Under the pieces are notes generated by a model, which saw only the letters and a program-made list of their open reading frames with translations, made no database searches and was not told the DNA's origin. DNA of 64,000 bases from Enteractinococcus helveticum (GTDB taxonomy: Bacteria > Actinomycetota > Actinomycetes > Actinomycetales > Micrococcaceae), in NCBI RefSeq assembly GCF_001657475.1, contig NZ_LXEY01000021.1, positions 186,001 to 250,000 on the forward strand, given 5' to 3'. Of this stretch, positions 16,127-25,935 are shown piece by piece (position 1 is the stretch's first letter; each line of letters starts with the position of its first letter). A program made the position numbers and the translations under genes.

Positions 16127-18505
16127 ATGCGTTCCCATAAGCTTGCTAGCCGGTATGTGGTCAATGATGTGCGCCGGAATACGCCGGTCACGGTGGCGTT
16201 GTTGTTGCTGCTGACGTTGTCCAGTGCGCTGGTGGCCGGCAGTGTGCTGGTGATCGAACGGGTCAATTCTTCGGTAACACACCTGTTCGACACTGCTCAG
16301 CCTCCGCATTTTTTGCAACTGCATACCGGTGAGGTCAGTCGCGCAGCACTGCAGGATTTTGCCTCGGCGCGTGATGATATCGAAGCCTGGCAGCTTGCGC
16401 AGATGGTGGGGTTTGCTGGCACCGATCTGCAGGTGCAACGTGGTTCCGGTACCACGCCCACGGATCTGAGTGGGTCACTGATCGATCATCTCTTCGTAAC
16501 CCAGAATCCAGACTTTGATTATTTGCTGGACGACGACGGCGCTATTCCTGAGCCGGCGGTCGGTGAAGTGTATGTCCCTATTGCCCTGGCGGATCAATTC
16601 GACATTGGTGCCGGCGACATCCTGGCGGTGAACACCGGCGCACAGGTGGAGGCGCTAACTGTGGCTGGCACGGTGCGAGATGCGCAGATGGGATCGTCGA
16701 TGGCCTCGGCGGCACGGTTTGTGGTGGCTCCGCAGGATGTAGCCAGCTTGATGACTGCACCACGTGGGACGCCGGAAACCCTAGTTGCCTATCGTTTGAC
16801 AGATACCGCTGATGTTGCGGCATTCCAGCAGGCCTATGAGCGTGACCCTCGCCTGCCTACCAATGGTCAGGCGGTGACTGAAGTGATGATCCGCCTGGTG
16901 ACGGTGATCAGTGAAGGCCTCGTGGCGGCCGTGGGCATACTCGCCGGATGTGTGCTGATTGGCATTGCCTTGTTGAATATGCGGTTTGTCATCCGGTCTA
17001 GTCTGCAAGATGAACTCCATGAGATCGGCACCCTGCGAGCGCTGGGCATCCCGCCGGGAGCGATTACACGGTTGTATTTGACCAGATACCTTGCCCTGAC
17101 CGTGGTCGCCAGCGTCAGCGGATTACTCTTAGCGTTGGCTGGAGGTGCACTGGTGGCTGGTGATTCCCAGCAGGCCCCGATCACCGCTGTCACAGTTCTG
17201 CTACCTGTGGCCGCTGTTGTACTGGTCAACGGTTTAGTCCTGGGCATCTGTGCGCTGACGCTTCGCCGCAGCCTGAGCGTCAATGTCCTGGATGCTTTGT
17301 TACACGGCACATCAGCACTTCGCGCTCAGCGGCTGGGTGGCTCAACATCCCGCTCTGTGTTGGGTTCCACACGTGGCCCAGGGGTAAATCGCCGATTGGC
17401 TCAGCGTCTGTTGCGCTGGGATCTGCGCCACTGGATGATTGTGCCCATCGTCTTTGGTCTCGCCACGGTCATGGTCACCATCCCGGCGCAGTTGCTCTCC
17501 ACATTCGAAAGCCCTAGCTTCATGCAGTATCTGGGTGCACCACAAACCGATCTCCGGATCGAAATTCACGACCAAAACTCCTCCGTAGCATCCCAAGACC
17601 ACGAGTCCCTCATGACCCGGCTGGCCGAGGATCCACGGGCGACGAATGTCCAGTCATATGCCCACCAGCGCTTTGACGTCGCACACGAGGGCAGTTGGCA
17701 GACCTTGAACGCACAGCTTGGTGATCACTCCGGTGCCGCCATAGCTTTTGTCGATGGTCAGGCCCCCGGTAGCAGTGAGATCGCGCTGTCGACCTTGAAC
17801 GCTCAAGCACTAGAGGTGACCGTGGGCGATGACCTGCGATTACAGGATGCAACAGATATCCGCACTTTGCAGGTCAGTGGGGTGTATCAGGATGTCACAG
17901 CCGGTGGGTACACCGCGAAAATACACGACCCCACCGTAGAGTCTGCTGCACGGTGGACCGTCTTTAGTGATGTCCGTCCCGGTGTGGATCCAGGTCGTCT
18001 CGCGGCCGAGTATCGACAAGACTTTGCCACCGCCCAGGTGTTACCCATGACCGACTATGTCGACCAGACACTGGCCTATGTCACCGATGGCTTGCGCTCG
18101 GCGTCCTGGATCATCTTCATAATTGCTCTTGGCGCCGTCACCCTAATTACGACACTATTTCTCCGATTACAGCTGAGCCGTAACCACGCCGAATCAAACA
18201 CCCTGCGCTTGCTGGGCTTTTCTGCACGACAGCTGACACTCCAGACCATGGCGCAACTGGGGCTGATGATCCTGGTTGGTATAGGAAGCGGGCTGGTTCT
18301 TGCTGCCACGGCCGGTCAATGGTTGACCTCCCAAGCCCTGGCGGCTGCAAACTTCGGCATTATCGAACTGAGCTTCATCTCCAACCCCGTGCTGATCTAT
18401 CTCATCTATCCGGGGCTGCTGATCGGCACCAGCCTGCTGGGTGCAATCCTGTTGCTGCGAAAGCACTACGCCAACCGCGCTGTTTTTGCTTCACGAGTGG
18501 CCTAA
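16127..18505 (+). CDS. FtsX-family ABC transporter permease
   Basis: This 792-residue membrane protein has two FtsX-type permease halves. The first membrane helix is at residues 20-40, a large extracellular domain follows, then three helices near 255-385, a second core domain, and a final set of three helices near 660-780. LHEIGTLRALGIPPGAITRL and HAESNTLRLLGFSARQLTLQ are the coupling-helix motifs that contact the ATPase. Such proteins act in lipoprotein or peptide export, or in antimicrobial peptide resistance, not in classical import. The ATG at 16127 is chosen over an upstream TTG. The ATPase gene follows after 13 bp. Confidence 0.82.
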   Translation: MRSHKLASRYVVNDVRRNTPVTVALLLLLTLSSALVAGSVLVIERVNSSVTHLFDTAQPPHFLQLHTGEVSRAALQDFASARDDIEAWQLAQMVGFAGTDLQVQRGSGTTPTDLSGSLIDHLFVTQNPDFDYLLDDDGAIPEPAVGEVYVPIALADQFDIGAGDILAVNTGAQVEALTVAGTVRDAQMGSSMASAARFVVAPQDVASLMTAPRGTPETLVAYRLTDTADVAAFQQAYERDPRLPTNGQAVTEVMIRLVTVISEGLVAAVGILAGCVLIGIALLNMRFVIRSSLQDELHEIGTLRALGIPPGAITRLYLTRYLALTVVASVSGLLLALAGGALVAGDSQQAPITAVTVLLPVAAVVLVNGLVLGICALTLRRSLSVNVLDALLHGTSALRAQRLGGSTSRSVLGSTRGPGVNRRLAQRLLRWDLRHWMIVPIVFGLATVMVTIPAQLLSTFESPSFMQYLGAPQTDLRIEIHDQNSSVASQDHESLMTRLAEDPRATNVQSYAHQRFDVAHEGSWQTLNAQLGDHSGAAIAFVDGQAPGSSEIALSTLNAQALEVTVGDDLRLQDATDIRTLQVSGVYQDVTAGGYTAKIHDPTVESAARWTVFSDVRPGVDPGRLAAEYRQDFATAQVLPMTDYVDQTLAYVTDGLRSASWIIFIIALGAVTLITTLFLRLQLSRNHAESNTLRLLGFSARQLTLQTMAQLGLMILVGIGSGLVLAATAGQWLTSQALAAANFGIIELSFISNPVLIYLIYPGLLIGTSLLGAILLLRKHYANRAVFASRVA

Positions 18506-18518
18506 GGAAAGGGACGTC

Positions 18519-19292
18519 ATGCAACTGGCACAACACACCAAGACCGCAATACTCCACAGCAGCAACCTGACCAAGGAATTTGCAACGACCAGTCGCCCAA
18601 CCCCGGTGCTCAATGGCATCGACCTCACCATCCACTCCGGTGAATTTGTCGCCATCATGGGGCCGTCTGGTTCAGGCAAATCCACCCTGCTGCATCTGTT
18701 GAGCGGGCTGGATGACCCCTCCAGCGGACAGATCGAATTTGAACAACACTCACTACACGATCTCAACGATCGTCAGCGCAGTCGCCTGCGCCTGCATCGG
18801 ATGGGTTTTATCTTTCAGCAGCCACATTTTCTCAAAAGCCTGACCATCTATGACAACGTGCTGCTGCCCGCGCTGAAAGCAGCGCCGGATAGCAACGCCG
18901 TCCAGCACTGCGTGGATCAGCTGCTACACCAGTTCTCCATCGATCACATAGCCCACCAGTACGCCTCCGAGGTATCTGGCGGCCAGTTACAACGAGCTGC
19001 GCTGTGTCGCGCCTTGGGTACCAAGCCGGCCATGCTTTTTGCCGACGAACCCACCGGTGCGTTGAATTCACAGATGACCCAGGGTGTTCTTGACGCGCTG
19101 GCAGCAGCACACACGCTGGGAACGACCATCCTGATGGTCACGCATGACCCGGTGTGTGCCGCCCGTGCCGATCGTATTGTGTATCTCCGCGACGGCGTCG
19201 TCGTAGATGAACTGACCTTAAACGGTTCCCAGCACGACGCCGCAACACGGGAAAACACAGTGCGGACGTGGTTGAGCCACCAAGGCTTTTGA
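18519..19292 (+). CDS. ABC transporter ATPase, LolD/MacB type
   Basis: This 257-residue ATPase pairs with the preceding permease. Walker A GPSGSGKST is at residues 48-56, followed by a Q-loop FIFQQPHF, signature SGGQLQR and Walker B MLFADEPTGALN, all typical of the LolD/MacB/FtsE group. The ATG at 18519 is preceded by AAGGAAAGGGA immediately after the permease stop codon, so the two genes form an operon. The frame extends upstream into the permease gene but without a ribosome binding site. Confidence 0.88.
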   Translation: MQLAQHTKTAILHSSNLTKEFATTSRPTPVLNGIDLTIHSGEFVAIMGPSGSGKSTLLHLLSGLDDPSSGQIEFEQHSLHDLNDRQRSRLRLHRMGFIFQQPHFLKSLTIYDNVLLPALKAAPDSNAVQHCVDQLLHQFSIDHIAHQYASEVSGGQLQRAALCRALGTKPAMLFADEPTGALNSQMTQGVLDALAAAHTLGTTILMVTHDPVCAARADRIVYLRDGVVVDELTLNGSQHDAATRENTVRTWLSHQGF

Positions 19293-19473
19293 GTCCACTG
19301 CCAACTATGATCCCAGCCGGGCTGTCACGCTATGTACACTCGGTTCGAAGCGGGCTGGCAAAAGGTAGGGGCATGACATGACTCGCGACTCTCGGGACCA
19401 GACCCTGTGATCGAATGACCCCGACGTGAGTAATATTTAGGTATATCAACAGAACTCTGGACAGGATGACATC

Positions 19474-20457
19474 GTGTTGAACCACAACGTGATTTATATC
19501 GATGGGGTAGCCACACCTTCGGCATCCATGACCGACACTTTGAACCAAGTACAGGACGTCGGCGTTGCCTGGCTGGACTTCGTCAATCCCACCCCGCAAG
19601 AGCTTGCTCAGGTCAAGGCTGCGTTTCAGCTCCATGAGCTAGCCATCCAAGACATTCTGCAGGGCCGTCAACGGCCAAAGATCGAAGCATACGGCGCAAC
19701 ACAATTCATTGTGCTGCGCCCGGCCCGGGTTCTAGACAACAGACTGCACACTGTAGAGTTCTACCTTTTTATCGGGCCCAACTTCATTATCACAGCACGG
19801 CACGAAAACTTCCCGGCCCTCGAGCCAGCAGCACACCGGCTCATCGAAAACCCCCATCTGGCTACGAGCCCTCAACACATCCAGCAGGTCATCCTCGATA
19901 CGATTTGCCACAGCTATAGACCAGCAATGCTCTATCTCCGCGATGCGATTGACGACGTCGAAGAAGATATTATCCTCGGGGAAGAAACTGCCCCACACCG
20001 AGTCTATGAACTACTTCGAGACGTCATGAAGCTCCAACGCAGCGCTCACCCATTCCCTGACATTGTCAACGATTTGCGTAAAGACCTCACAGGGGAACTG
20101 GACACCCATCTTCGCAGCCTGGAAGACAGGGCTCTTCGATTATCGGGGCATGTCGATAGTTTCCGCGATGCGCTCACCGCGGGCTTACAACTCCATGCTG
20201 CACTGTTAGGCGAACGACAGAATGAAGAGATGGCCCGCATGACCGAGGCTGCCTATAACCAAGGCGAACAAGCTAAAAAGGTCTCCGCGTGGGCCGCTAT
20301 CTTATTCACTCCCACGGTGATCGCCGGAATTTACGGCATGAACTTCCGCCATATGCCGGGTCTGACCGAATCATACGGGTTTACGGTATCGCTACTGGCC
20401 ATGTTGGTATCGTCCGTCACGCTGTACATCGTCTTCAAACGACAACACTGGCTCTAA
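19474..20457 (+). CDS. corA: CorA-type Mg2+ channel
   Basis: This 327-residue protein is a CorA family divalent cation channel. It has the long helical cytoplasmic funnel domain (residues 1-265), and two C-terminal membrane helices separated by the signature YGMNFRHMPG, with GMN at residues 288-290. The C-terminus is basic (FKRQHW), as usual. The start is GTG at 19474 after CAGGATGAC. It most likely carries Mg2+, with Co2+ or Ni2+ possible. It stands alone between an ABC operon and a flavodoxin gene. Confidence 0.88.
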   Translation: MLNHNVIYIDGVATPSASMTDTLNQVQDVGVAWLDFVNPTPQELAQVKAAFQLHELAIQDILQGRQRPKIEAYGATQFIVLRPARVLDNRLHTVEFYLFIGPNFIITARHENFPALEPAAHRLIENPHLATSPQHIQQVILDTICHSYRPAMLYLRDAIDDVEEDIILGEETAPHRVYELLRDVMKLQRSAHPFPDIVNDLRKDLTGELDTHLRSLEDRALRLSGHVDSFRDALTAGLQLHAALLGERQNEEMARMTEAAYNQGEQAKKVSAWAAILFTPTVIAGIYGMNFRHMPGLTESYGFTVSLLAMLVSSVTLYIVFKRQHWL

Positions 20458-20764
20458 GTCTCTTGAATGCCACCCTTGCCTGGCTAGCAGCATGTTGTCT
20501 GAGCGGCCGCCCCGGATAAGACCATGGGACTGGGTGCTGGGCGATTCCAGCTCCCACCGCACTAGCTGGCGGTGCAAAGCCCAGTGTCAGTGTCCGGAAG
20601 ATGTGATTTTGGGATCCTTCTGAGCAGGAAGCTATTCTCGTTGAACTCGGACTAGATATACTCGAGACAGGGGTGTTGGTCGTGCACCTCGTGACTGTTC
20701 ACCGTCACCTCCTAGCATTCTTTGTCCAACCGAGATCGCTTTGACAGCGGAGCAGGAGGACTCC
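20458..20764. other. gap between corA and flavodoxin genes
   Basis: No gene is seen. A short hairpin (CACCGC / GCGGTG near 20556-20575) lacks a T tract. TATACT near 20654 is a good -10-like element about 110 bp before the flavodoxin start, without a convincing -35. The flavodoxin ribosome binding site (CAGGAGGAC) lies at the end of the gap. Confidence 0.4.
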
Positions 20765-21280
20765 ATGCAAGCACTGATCGTCTATGAATCCGCATGGGGC
20801 AACACCAAAGATATAGCCCAGGCTATTGGCCAGGGACTCTCCGAAGAGGACATCCATCTGCAGCTCAGTGCGGTCCAAGACGCCCCTGCACTGCAACAGG
20901 TAGCGGTGGACCTCCTCGTCGTCGGCGCCCCGACCCATGCGTTTGGTCTGAGTCGAGAATCCACGCGCGAAGACGCGCATCACCGCGGTGGTGCCCTGAT
21001 CAGCTCGGGAGTGCGGGAATGGCTCGACACTGGCCCCGTCGCGCTGACTGTGGCAACCTTCGATACCCACGTCCGGCATCCGAATCTGCCGGGGCATGCC
21101 AGTCGCAAAATCGCCAAGAAACTCAAGAAACTCGGGTGTACGGTACTGACCGACCCGGAAAGTTTCAACGTCGACGACTATGACGGTCCACTATCACCAG
21201 GGGAACACGATCGTGCTCGCGCTTGGGGCCACGAACTTGGGCGTCGTCTCATGGGCCGATACTACGAGCACCAGCCTTAA
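20765..21280 (+). CDS. flavodoxin-family protein
   Basis: This 171-residue soluble protein should bind FMN. The phosphate-binding loop ESAWGNTKDIAQAI is at residues 8-21, and the 50s/90s-type loops are VVGAPTHAFGLSR and TFDTHVRHPNLPG. Length and plan match the small actinobacterial flavodoxin-domain proteins, which are often encoded near redox or stress genes. The ATG at 20765 follows a strong AGGAGG. A phosphoketolase gene starts 64 bp downstream on the same strand, so the two may be co-transcribed. Its electron-transfer partner is unknown. Confidence 0.75.
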   Translation: MQALIVYESAWGNTKDIAQAIGQGLSEEDIHLQLSAVQDAPALQQVAVDLLVVGAPTHAFGLSRESTREDAHHRGGALISSGVREWLDTGPVALTVATFDTHVRHPNLPGHASRKIAKKLKKLGCTVLTDPESFNVDDYDGPLSPGEHDRARAWGHELGRRLMGRYYEHQP

Positions 21281-21344
21281 CAGGCCCACCCTTGCACCGG
21301 GATGTGAACGGTGAGTTGTCACGGCCCCGAGGAAGGATGATTCG

Positions 21345-23753
21345 ATGCGCGGCTCAAATATGACTAGCCACGTTGATGGACCCCTGACCCCCGCCGAGCT
21401 GAATGGCATCGACGCGTGGTGGCGGGCCGCAAACTATCTGTCCGTCGGGCAAATCTATCTGCTGGCCAACCCGTTGCTGCACGACCCCCTACGGGCGGAA
21501 CATATCAAACCCCGTTTGCTGGGTCACTGGGGCACCACCCCGGGCTTGAACTTCATCTACGCGCATCTTAATCGGGCCATCATCCAACGCGATCTGAACA
21601 TGATCTATGTGATGGGGCCCGGTCATGGTGGTCCAGGCCCGGTCGCAGCCAGCTGGCTGGAGGGCACCTACAGCGAAACCTATCCAGAGGTCAGCCAAGA
21701 CATCGACGGAATGGAAAAGCTGTTTCAACAATTCTCTTTTCCCGGAGGCATCCCCAGCCACGTAGCCCCGGAAACCCCTGGCTCTATCCATGAGGGCGGG
21801 GAACTGGGATACGCTTTGTCCCATGCCTACGGTGCGGCTTTTGATAACCCTGATCTCATTGTGACAGCCGTGGTAGGTGACGGCGAGGCCGAAACCGGGG
21901 CACTAGCTACCAGCTGGCATTCCAATAAGTTCCTCAATCCCACCACCGATGGTGCGGTGTTGCCCATTTTGCATCTCAACGGTTACAAGATCGCCAATCC
22001 CACCATCCTGGCACGGATTGATCGAGACGAGTTGGACGCCCTGCTGCGCGGATATGGACATACGCCATATTATGTTGAAGGCCAGGATCCGGATCAGATG
22101 CACCAGGACTTCGCCCGCACCCTCGACACCTGTCTGGAGGAAATCCACCAGCTCCAACACCGGGCCCGTGAGCACGGCGAGACGACAAGGCCCAGGTGGC
22201 CGATGATCGTATTGCGATCCCCCAAAGGATGGACCGGCCCCACTGAAGTGGACGGACACCAGGTCGAAGGCTCCTGGCGTTCCCACCAAGTGCCCTTCAG
22301 TGCAGCCCGGGAGAATAAGGATCACCGCAAGATCCTAGAAAACTGGCTACGCAGCTACCGTCCAGAAGAGCTCTTCACCGCCACCGGGGCACCGGTCAAA
22401 GAGCTCCGCCGGCTCCGTCCCGAGGGTACACAGCGGATGAGCGCTAACCCGCATGCCAATGGTGGATCGTTACTTCGGGATTTACAGATGCCAAATTTCC
22501 GCGATTATGCAGTTTCCGTAGAACGCCCAGGGACTGGACAGATCGAGGCAACCCGAGTGCTAGGACAACTGCTGCGCGACGTCGTCGCCGCGAATATGCA
22601 GACCTTCCGAGTCTTCTCCCCAGACGAGAACAACTCCAACCGCCTGAACGCCATCCTGGAAGCCACCGATCGGATGTGGAATGCCCAAACGCTCCCCGAG
22701 GACGATCACCTTGCTCGCGACGGGAGGGTTATGGAAATCCTGTCTGAGCACACCTGTCAGGGTTGGCTGGAAGGTTACTTGCTAACCGGCCGACATGGGT
22801 TCTTTTCGTGCTACGAGGCTTTTATTCACATCGTAGATTCCATGTTCAACCAACATGCAAAATGGTTGGATACCACCAACGATATCTCCTGGCGTCAGCC
22901 GATTGCCTCACTAAATTATTTGTTGACCTCTCACGTCTGGCGGCAAGACCACAACGGATTCTCCCATCAAGACCCCGGGTTTATCGACCACGTTCTGAAT
23001 AAGAAACCCGAAGTTGTCCGCGTATATCTGCCACCTGATGCCAACACGCTGCTATCCGTGGCTGACCATTGCCTACGCAGCCGTCAATACGTCAATGTCA
23101 TCGTCGCGGGCAAACAGCCACAGCTGCAATACCTGACGATGAACGAGGCCATCGTCCATTGCGCTGAAGGCATCGGCACCTGGGACTGGGCCAGCACGCA
23201 CCCGGACACCGAACCAGACGTCGTCATGGCCTGTGCCGGTGACGTGCCTACCATGGAAACCCTGGCGGCAGTGGACCTGTTGCGCAGCAATTTTCCGGAT
23301 CTGGCCATCCGAGTCATCAACGTTGTTGATCTGTTGAGGTTACAACACGACTCTGTTGGTCCCCACGGATTGCCAGACACTGATTTTGATGCATTATTTA
23401 CCACAGATAAGCCTGTAATCTTCGCCTACCATGGCTATCCGTGGCTCATTCATCGACTCACCTACCGGCGCACCAACCACGGCAACTTCCACGTCCACGG
23501 TTACCAAGAAGAAGGCACCACGACCACACCGTTTGACATGTGCGTGCTCAACCGGCTCGACCGTTTCCACCTGGCGATCGCTGTGATTGACAGAGTGTCC
23601 CGGCTCAAGAACGTATCGTCCGGTGCACGCGAAACATTCCAGAACGCCCTGATCCAGCATCACCAGTACATCCGTGTCCACGGCGAGGACATGCCTGAGA
23701 TCAAGAACTGGCAATGGCCAGCTGCCCCGAACTCTTCTGCAAGCTCAGAGTGA
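21345..23753 (+). CDS. xfp: phosphoketolase
   Basis: This 802-residue enzyme splits xylulose-5-phosphate (and possibly fructose-6-phosphate) with phosphate to acetyl phosphate plus glyceraldehyde-3-phosphate (or erythrose-4-phosphate). The thiamine diphosphate site is clear: [10 protein letters not shown] near residue 88, [20 protein letters not shown] near 177-197, and [10 protein letters not shown] in the middle domain. N-terminal [10 protein letters not shown] and [10 protein letters not shown] are typical of the family. Length is normal. The ATG follows AGGAAGGATG; a second ATG six codons on is possible. Phosphoketolase gives a shunt from pentose phosphates to acetyl phosphate. It is probably in one unit with the flavodoxin gene. 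Confidence 0.92.
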   Translation: MRGSNMTSHVDGPLTPAELNGIDAWWRAANYLSVGQIYLLANPLLHDPLRAEHIKPRLLGHWGTTPGLNFIYAHLNRAIIQRDLNMIYVMGPGHGGPGPVAASWLEGTYSETYPEVSQDIDGMEKLFQQFSFPGGIPSHVAPETPGSIHEGGELGYALSHAYGAAFDNPDLIVTAVVGDGEAETGALATSWHSNKFLNPTTDGAVLPILHLNGYKIANPTILARIDRDELDALLRGYGHTPYYVEGQDPDQMHQDFARTLDTCLEEIHQLQHRAREHGETTRPRWPMIVLRSPKGWTGPTEVDGHQVEGSWRSHQVPFSAARENKDHRKILENWLRSYRPEELFTATGAPVKELRRLRPEGTQRMSANPHANGGSLLRDLQMPNFRDYAVSVERPGTGQIEATRVLGQLLRDVVAANMQTFRVFSPDENNSNRLNAILEATDRMWNAQTLPEDDHLARDGRVMEILSEHTCQGWLEGYLLTGRHGFFSCYEAFIHIVDSMFNQHAKWLDTTNDISWRQPIASLNYLLTSHVWRQDHNGFSHQDPGFIDHVLNKKPEVVRVYLPPDANTLLSVADHCLRSRQYVNVIVAGKQPQLQYLTMNEAIVHCAEGIGTWDWASTHPDTEPDVVMACAGDVPTMETLAAVDLLRSNFPDLAIRVINVVDLLRLQHDSVGPHGLPDTDFDALFTTDKPVIFAYHGYPWLIHRLTYRRTNHGNFHVHGYQEEGTTTTPFDMCVLNRLDRFHLAIAVIDRVSRLKNVSSGARETFQNALIQHHQYIRVHGEDMPEIKNWQWPAAPNSSASSE

Positions 23754-23933
23754 GAGTCCTAGCCTCAAGACGAGTCGAAGCACTCAATGCCGAGGAGCAT
23801 CAGGCTGGCCGGTCATGAACGAGCTCATTCACCAGAACGTTGTGCCAGACAGAAATATTGCGATCGTAAGGATGATTTTCACAATGCCCCTCGGTCTTGT
23901 CACCGTCTGTGACGGCTCAGCATTCGAGCTGGA

Positions 23934-24431
23934 TTATTCGACGCGTTGGTCTTCGTAGTAAGAACGCAACGCCGGGAAGTAATCGTCGAAGTCTGGGACA
24001 GGATCGCCGTCAATGACGGCACAGAGCTGATCGAGATAGTATTCCCAACCGGGCCCAATTTCGCCGATTATTGATGGGTTAGCATCATGCATCGTAAAAC
24101 GTAACTCGGCGTGTTCGTTGCTCTCGGTCAGCTCGATTGATAAGTCCCAGGGCAGGTGCTCGTCTAAGGTTTTGACCCGAAAATGTTCAGGAGCATGGCA
24201 CTCGAGGATTTCGACTTTGAACCCGGGCTTTCCTTCCTCAAATCCCAGATACAGTTTAATGGTCTCCCCCACAGATCCGATACCGTCCCAGGGGCCAATC
24301 CATCGCTCCGTGAACTGGGATTCGGTGACGTAATCCCAGGCATGCTCGACGGCGATGGGCAGCTTCCGGGTGATCACAAGGTCGTATCCGTCCGTGGTCG
24401 ATACAAGCTGACCGGTTGGTTTAAGCATCAC
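23934..24431 (-). CDS. SRPBCC / AHSA1-like domain protein
   Basis: This 165-residue soluble protein has the START-like fold of the Aha1 C-terminal domain family: LVITRKLPIAVEHAWDYVTE at the N-terminus, then FTERWIGPW, and the terminal helix PGWEYYLDQLCAVIDG. Such proteins bind hydrophobic ligands in a central cavity, but substrate and role are not known. The ATG pair at the start leaves a one-codon ambiguity. About 300 bp of gene-free DNA lies upstream (24432-24727); nothing is recognised there. Confidence 0.75.
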   Translation of the reverse strand: MMLKPTGQLVSTTDGYDLVITRKLPIAVEHAWDYVTESQFTERWIGPWDGIGSVGETIKLYLGFEEGKPGFKVEILECHAPEHFRVKTLDEHLPWDLSIELTESNEHAELRFTMHDANPSIIGEIGPGWEYYLDQLCAVIDGDPVPDFDDYFPALRSYYEDQRVE

Positions 24432-24727
24432 GGTGTCCCCTACTGTCGAGCCATGTTCGCACCGTAAATTCTACGCCGGACCCACTCGAAATGTCTCACA
24501 TATATGAGCTGGCGTACCTAGTCTGGGGCTCCAACGGTGACAATGTTTGCTGCAGTAGCGTTCTTGGTGCAGCGATCTTCCCACTGGCATAGTCTTTTGG
24601 TTATCAGCCACCAGTGTGGTGGTCTTTTTTGCTCTAGCAAGACATTGTCTAACGAATACGAACCAACGCTGACTCCAACTATGTGCAGAACGTCAACATG
24701 TGGTCTCGTGAAGATTGCTCCCCCACA

Positions 24728-25522
24728 TCAGTCACCGAGCTGACTGATAGTAAAGGCCAGCAAAAACCCTGCCGAAGCGATTAGACCGGTCCAGGCGTGG
24801 GTCCGTTCGAAGGCTTCCGGGATCATCGTATCGGACAGCATCGTCAGGATCGCACCGGCAGCGAAAGCGGTGATAACTGCCACGGTCTGGGCCGAAGCAT
24901 CACCCAGCAGCAGATAACCCATCGCAGCCGCCAGAGCGCTGGCCACCGCGATACTGCTCCAGACCCCAAATACGTACCGGGCACTGCGATCGGCTTGTTT
25001 CATCCCGGCAGCACTCGACAGCCCCTCGGGCAGGTTAGAAATAAACACCGCCGCAACCACGGCTGTGCTCACCCCACTGCCGCCGAGCAGACTCGCACCT
25101 AAGACCACGGACTCTGGTACACCATCCAGCAGCGCACCGACGGCGATCGCCCGACCACTACCCGACTGGTCACTCTCTGTAGGCTGTTGGTCCTGGGACC
25201 GTTTACGGTGCCGTGCGCCGAACCTGTCCAGTAGCTTATTGGCGAGCATGTAAGTAACCGCACCAACAGCAAAACCGCCTACGACCGGTGCGACACCGGC
25301 ACTTTCGGCAGCCTCCTGAACGAGGTCGAATGCCAAAGCAGAGATCAATACCCCAGCACCGAAAGCCATCACTGCGGCCACAACTCGAGCGGGCACCTGA
25401 ACAAACCACGCGATGGTCGCACCGATCACGAGCGCTCCACCAGCTAATAGCCCCCAGGCACCGGCCACGAGCGTCCCCATGAGTGGATCGCCCGAAGCGG
25501 TGGCGATGAGCGAATGTATCAC
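24728..25522 (-). CDS. ZIP-family metal transporter
   Basis: This 264-residue membrane protein with eight segments belongs to the ZIP family, which moves Zn2+ and other divalent metals into the cytoplasm. The metal-site helices read AVGALLDGVPESVVLGASLL and VFISNLPEGLSSAAGM, with the conserved D-x-x-P-E and N-x-P-E-G motifs. A charged, variable loop (RHRKRSQDQQPTESDQSGSG) lies between helices 3 and 4. Its ATG overlaps the stop codon of the upstream small gene by four bases, so both are on one transcript. Confidence 0.82.
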   Translation of the reverse strand: MIHSLIATASGDPLMGTLVAGAWGLLAGGALVIGATIAWFVQVPARVVAAVMAFGAGVLISALAFDLVQEAAESAGVAPVVGGFAVGAVTYMLANKLLDRFGARHRKRSQDQQPTESDQSGSGRAIAVGALLDGVPESVVLGASLLGGSGVSTAVVAAVFISNLPEGLSSAAGMKQADRSARYVFGVWSSIAVASALAAAMGYLLLGDASAQTVAVITAFAAGAILTMLSDTMIPEAFERTHAWTGLIASAGFLLAFTISQLGD

Positions 25523-25734
25523 TGGCCGGTTTTTCTTAACGCACTGCCCTTATGTGCCGCGATATGTTCGGTCTTATCACTTTTGATCTCGTATTGAGGC
25601 TCATCGTCTGAAGCGCGCCGAGTGTGGCCCTTATAGTCGAAATCTTCAGTGTGTACCTTGGTCACGGTGCCTGAAACTTGCCCGGCCTCGGAATTCCAGG
25701 TCACATGGTCACCAACCTTGAATCGTTGAGCCAC
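25519..25734 (-). CDS. small Tudor-like (DUF2945/HVA1) protein
   Basis: This 71-residue protein matches the DUF2945, 'hypervirulence-associated Tudor' domain: KVGDHVTWNSEAGQVSGTV, then VHTEDFDYKGHTRRASDDEP and YEIKSDKTEHIAAHKGSALR. The fold is a small beta barrel; its function in bacteria is not established. The GTG at 25734 is chosen because GAGAGGAG lies just upstream. It overlaps the start of the ZIP transporter gene by four bases. Confidence 0.75.
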   Translation of the reverse strand: MAQRFKVGDHVTWNSEAGQVSGTVTKVHTEDFDYKGHTRRASDDEPQYEIKSDKTEHIAAHKGSALRKTGQ

Positions 25735-25935
25735 GCCCACTCCTCTCAACCATTGCGGAACGCGAGCTTGATATGCACATTATCACCGTCCATGCCAAGT
25801 CTGTAGGCCCAACTTTTCACTGCAGCCAACCAGCCGAGGAGCATGTATCAGAGGTCAGTGTGATGCGGGCAGGTAGGGAAAGTCGTACACTCAAAACAAC
25901 GGCAACCGCTGGTTCAGCAAGGAAATGAGGCCCGG

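Noticed and set aside
16078..16140. 20-codon leader peptide before the FtsX-type permease
   Set aside because: It overlaps the permease start, lacks a ribosome binding site and has no attenuator-like codon run.
18441..18518. Upstream extension of the LolD-type ATPase
   Set aside because: It overlaps the permease gene; a strong ribosome binding site precedes the ATG at 18519.
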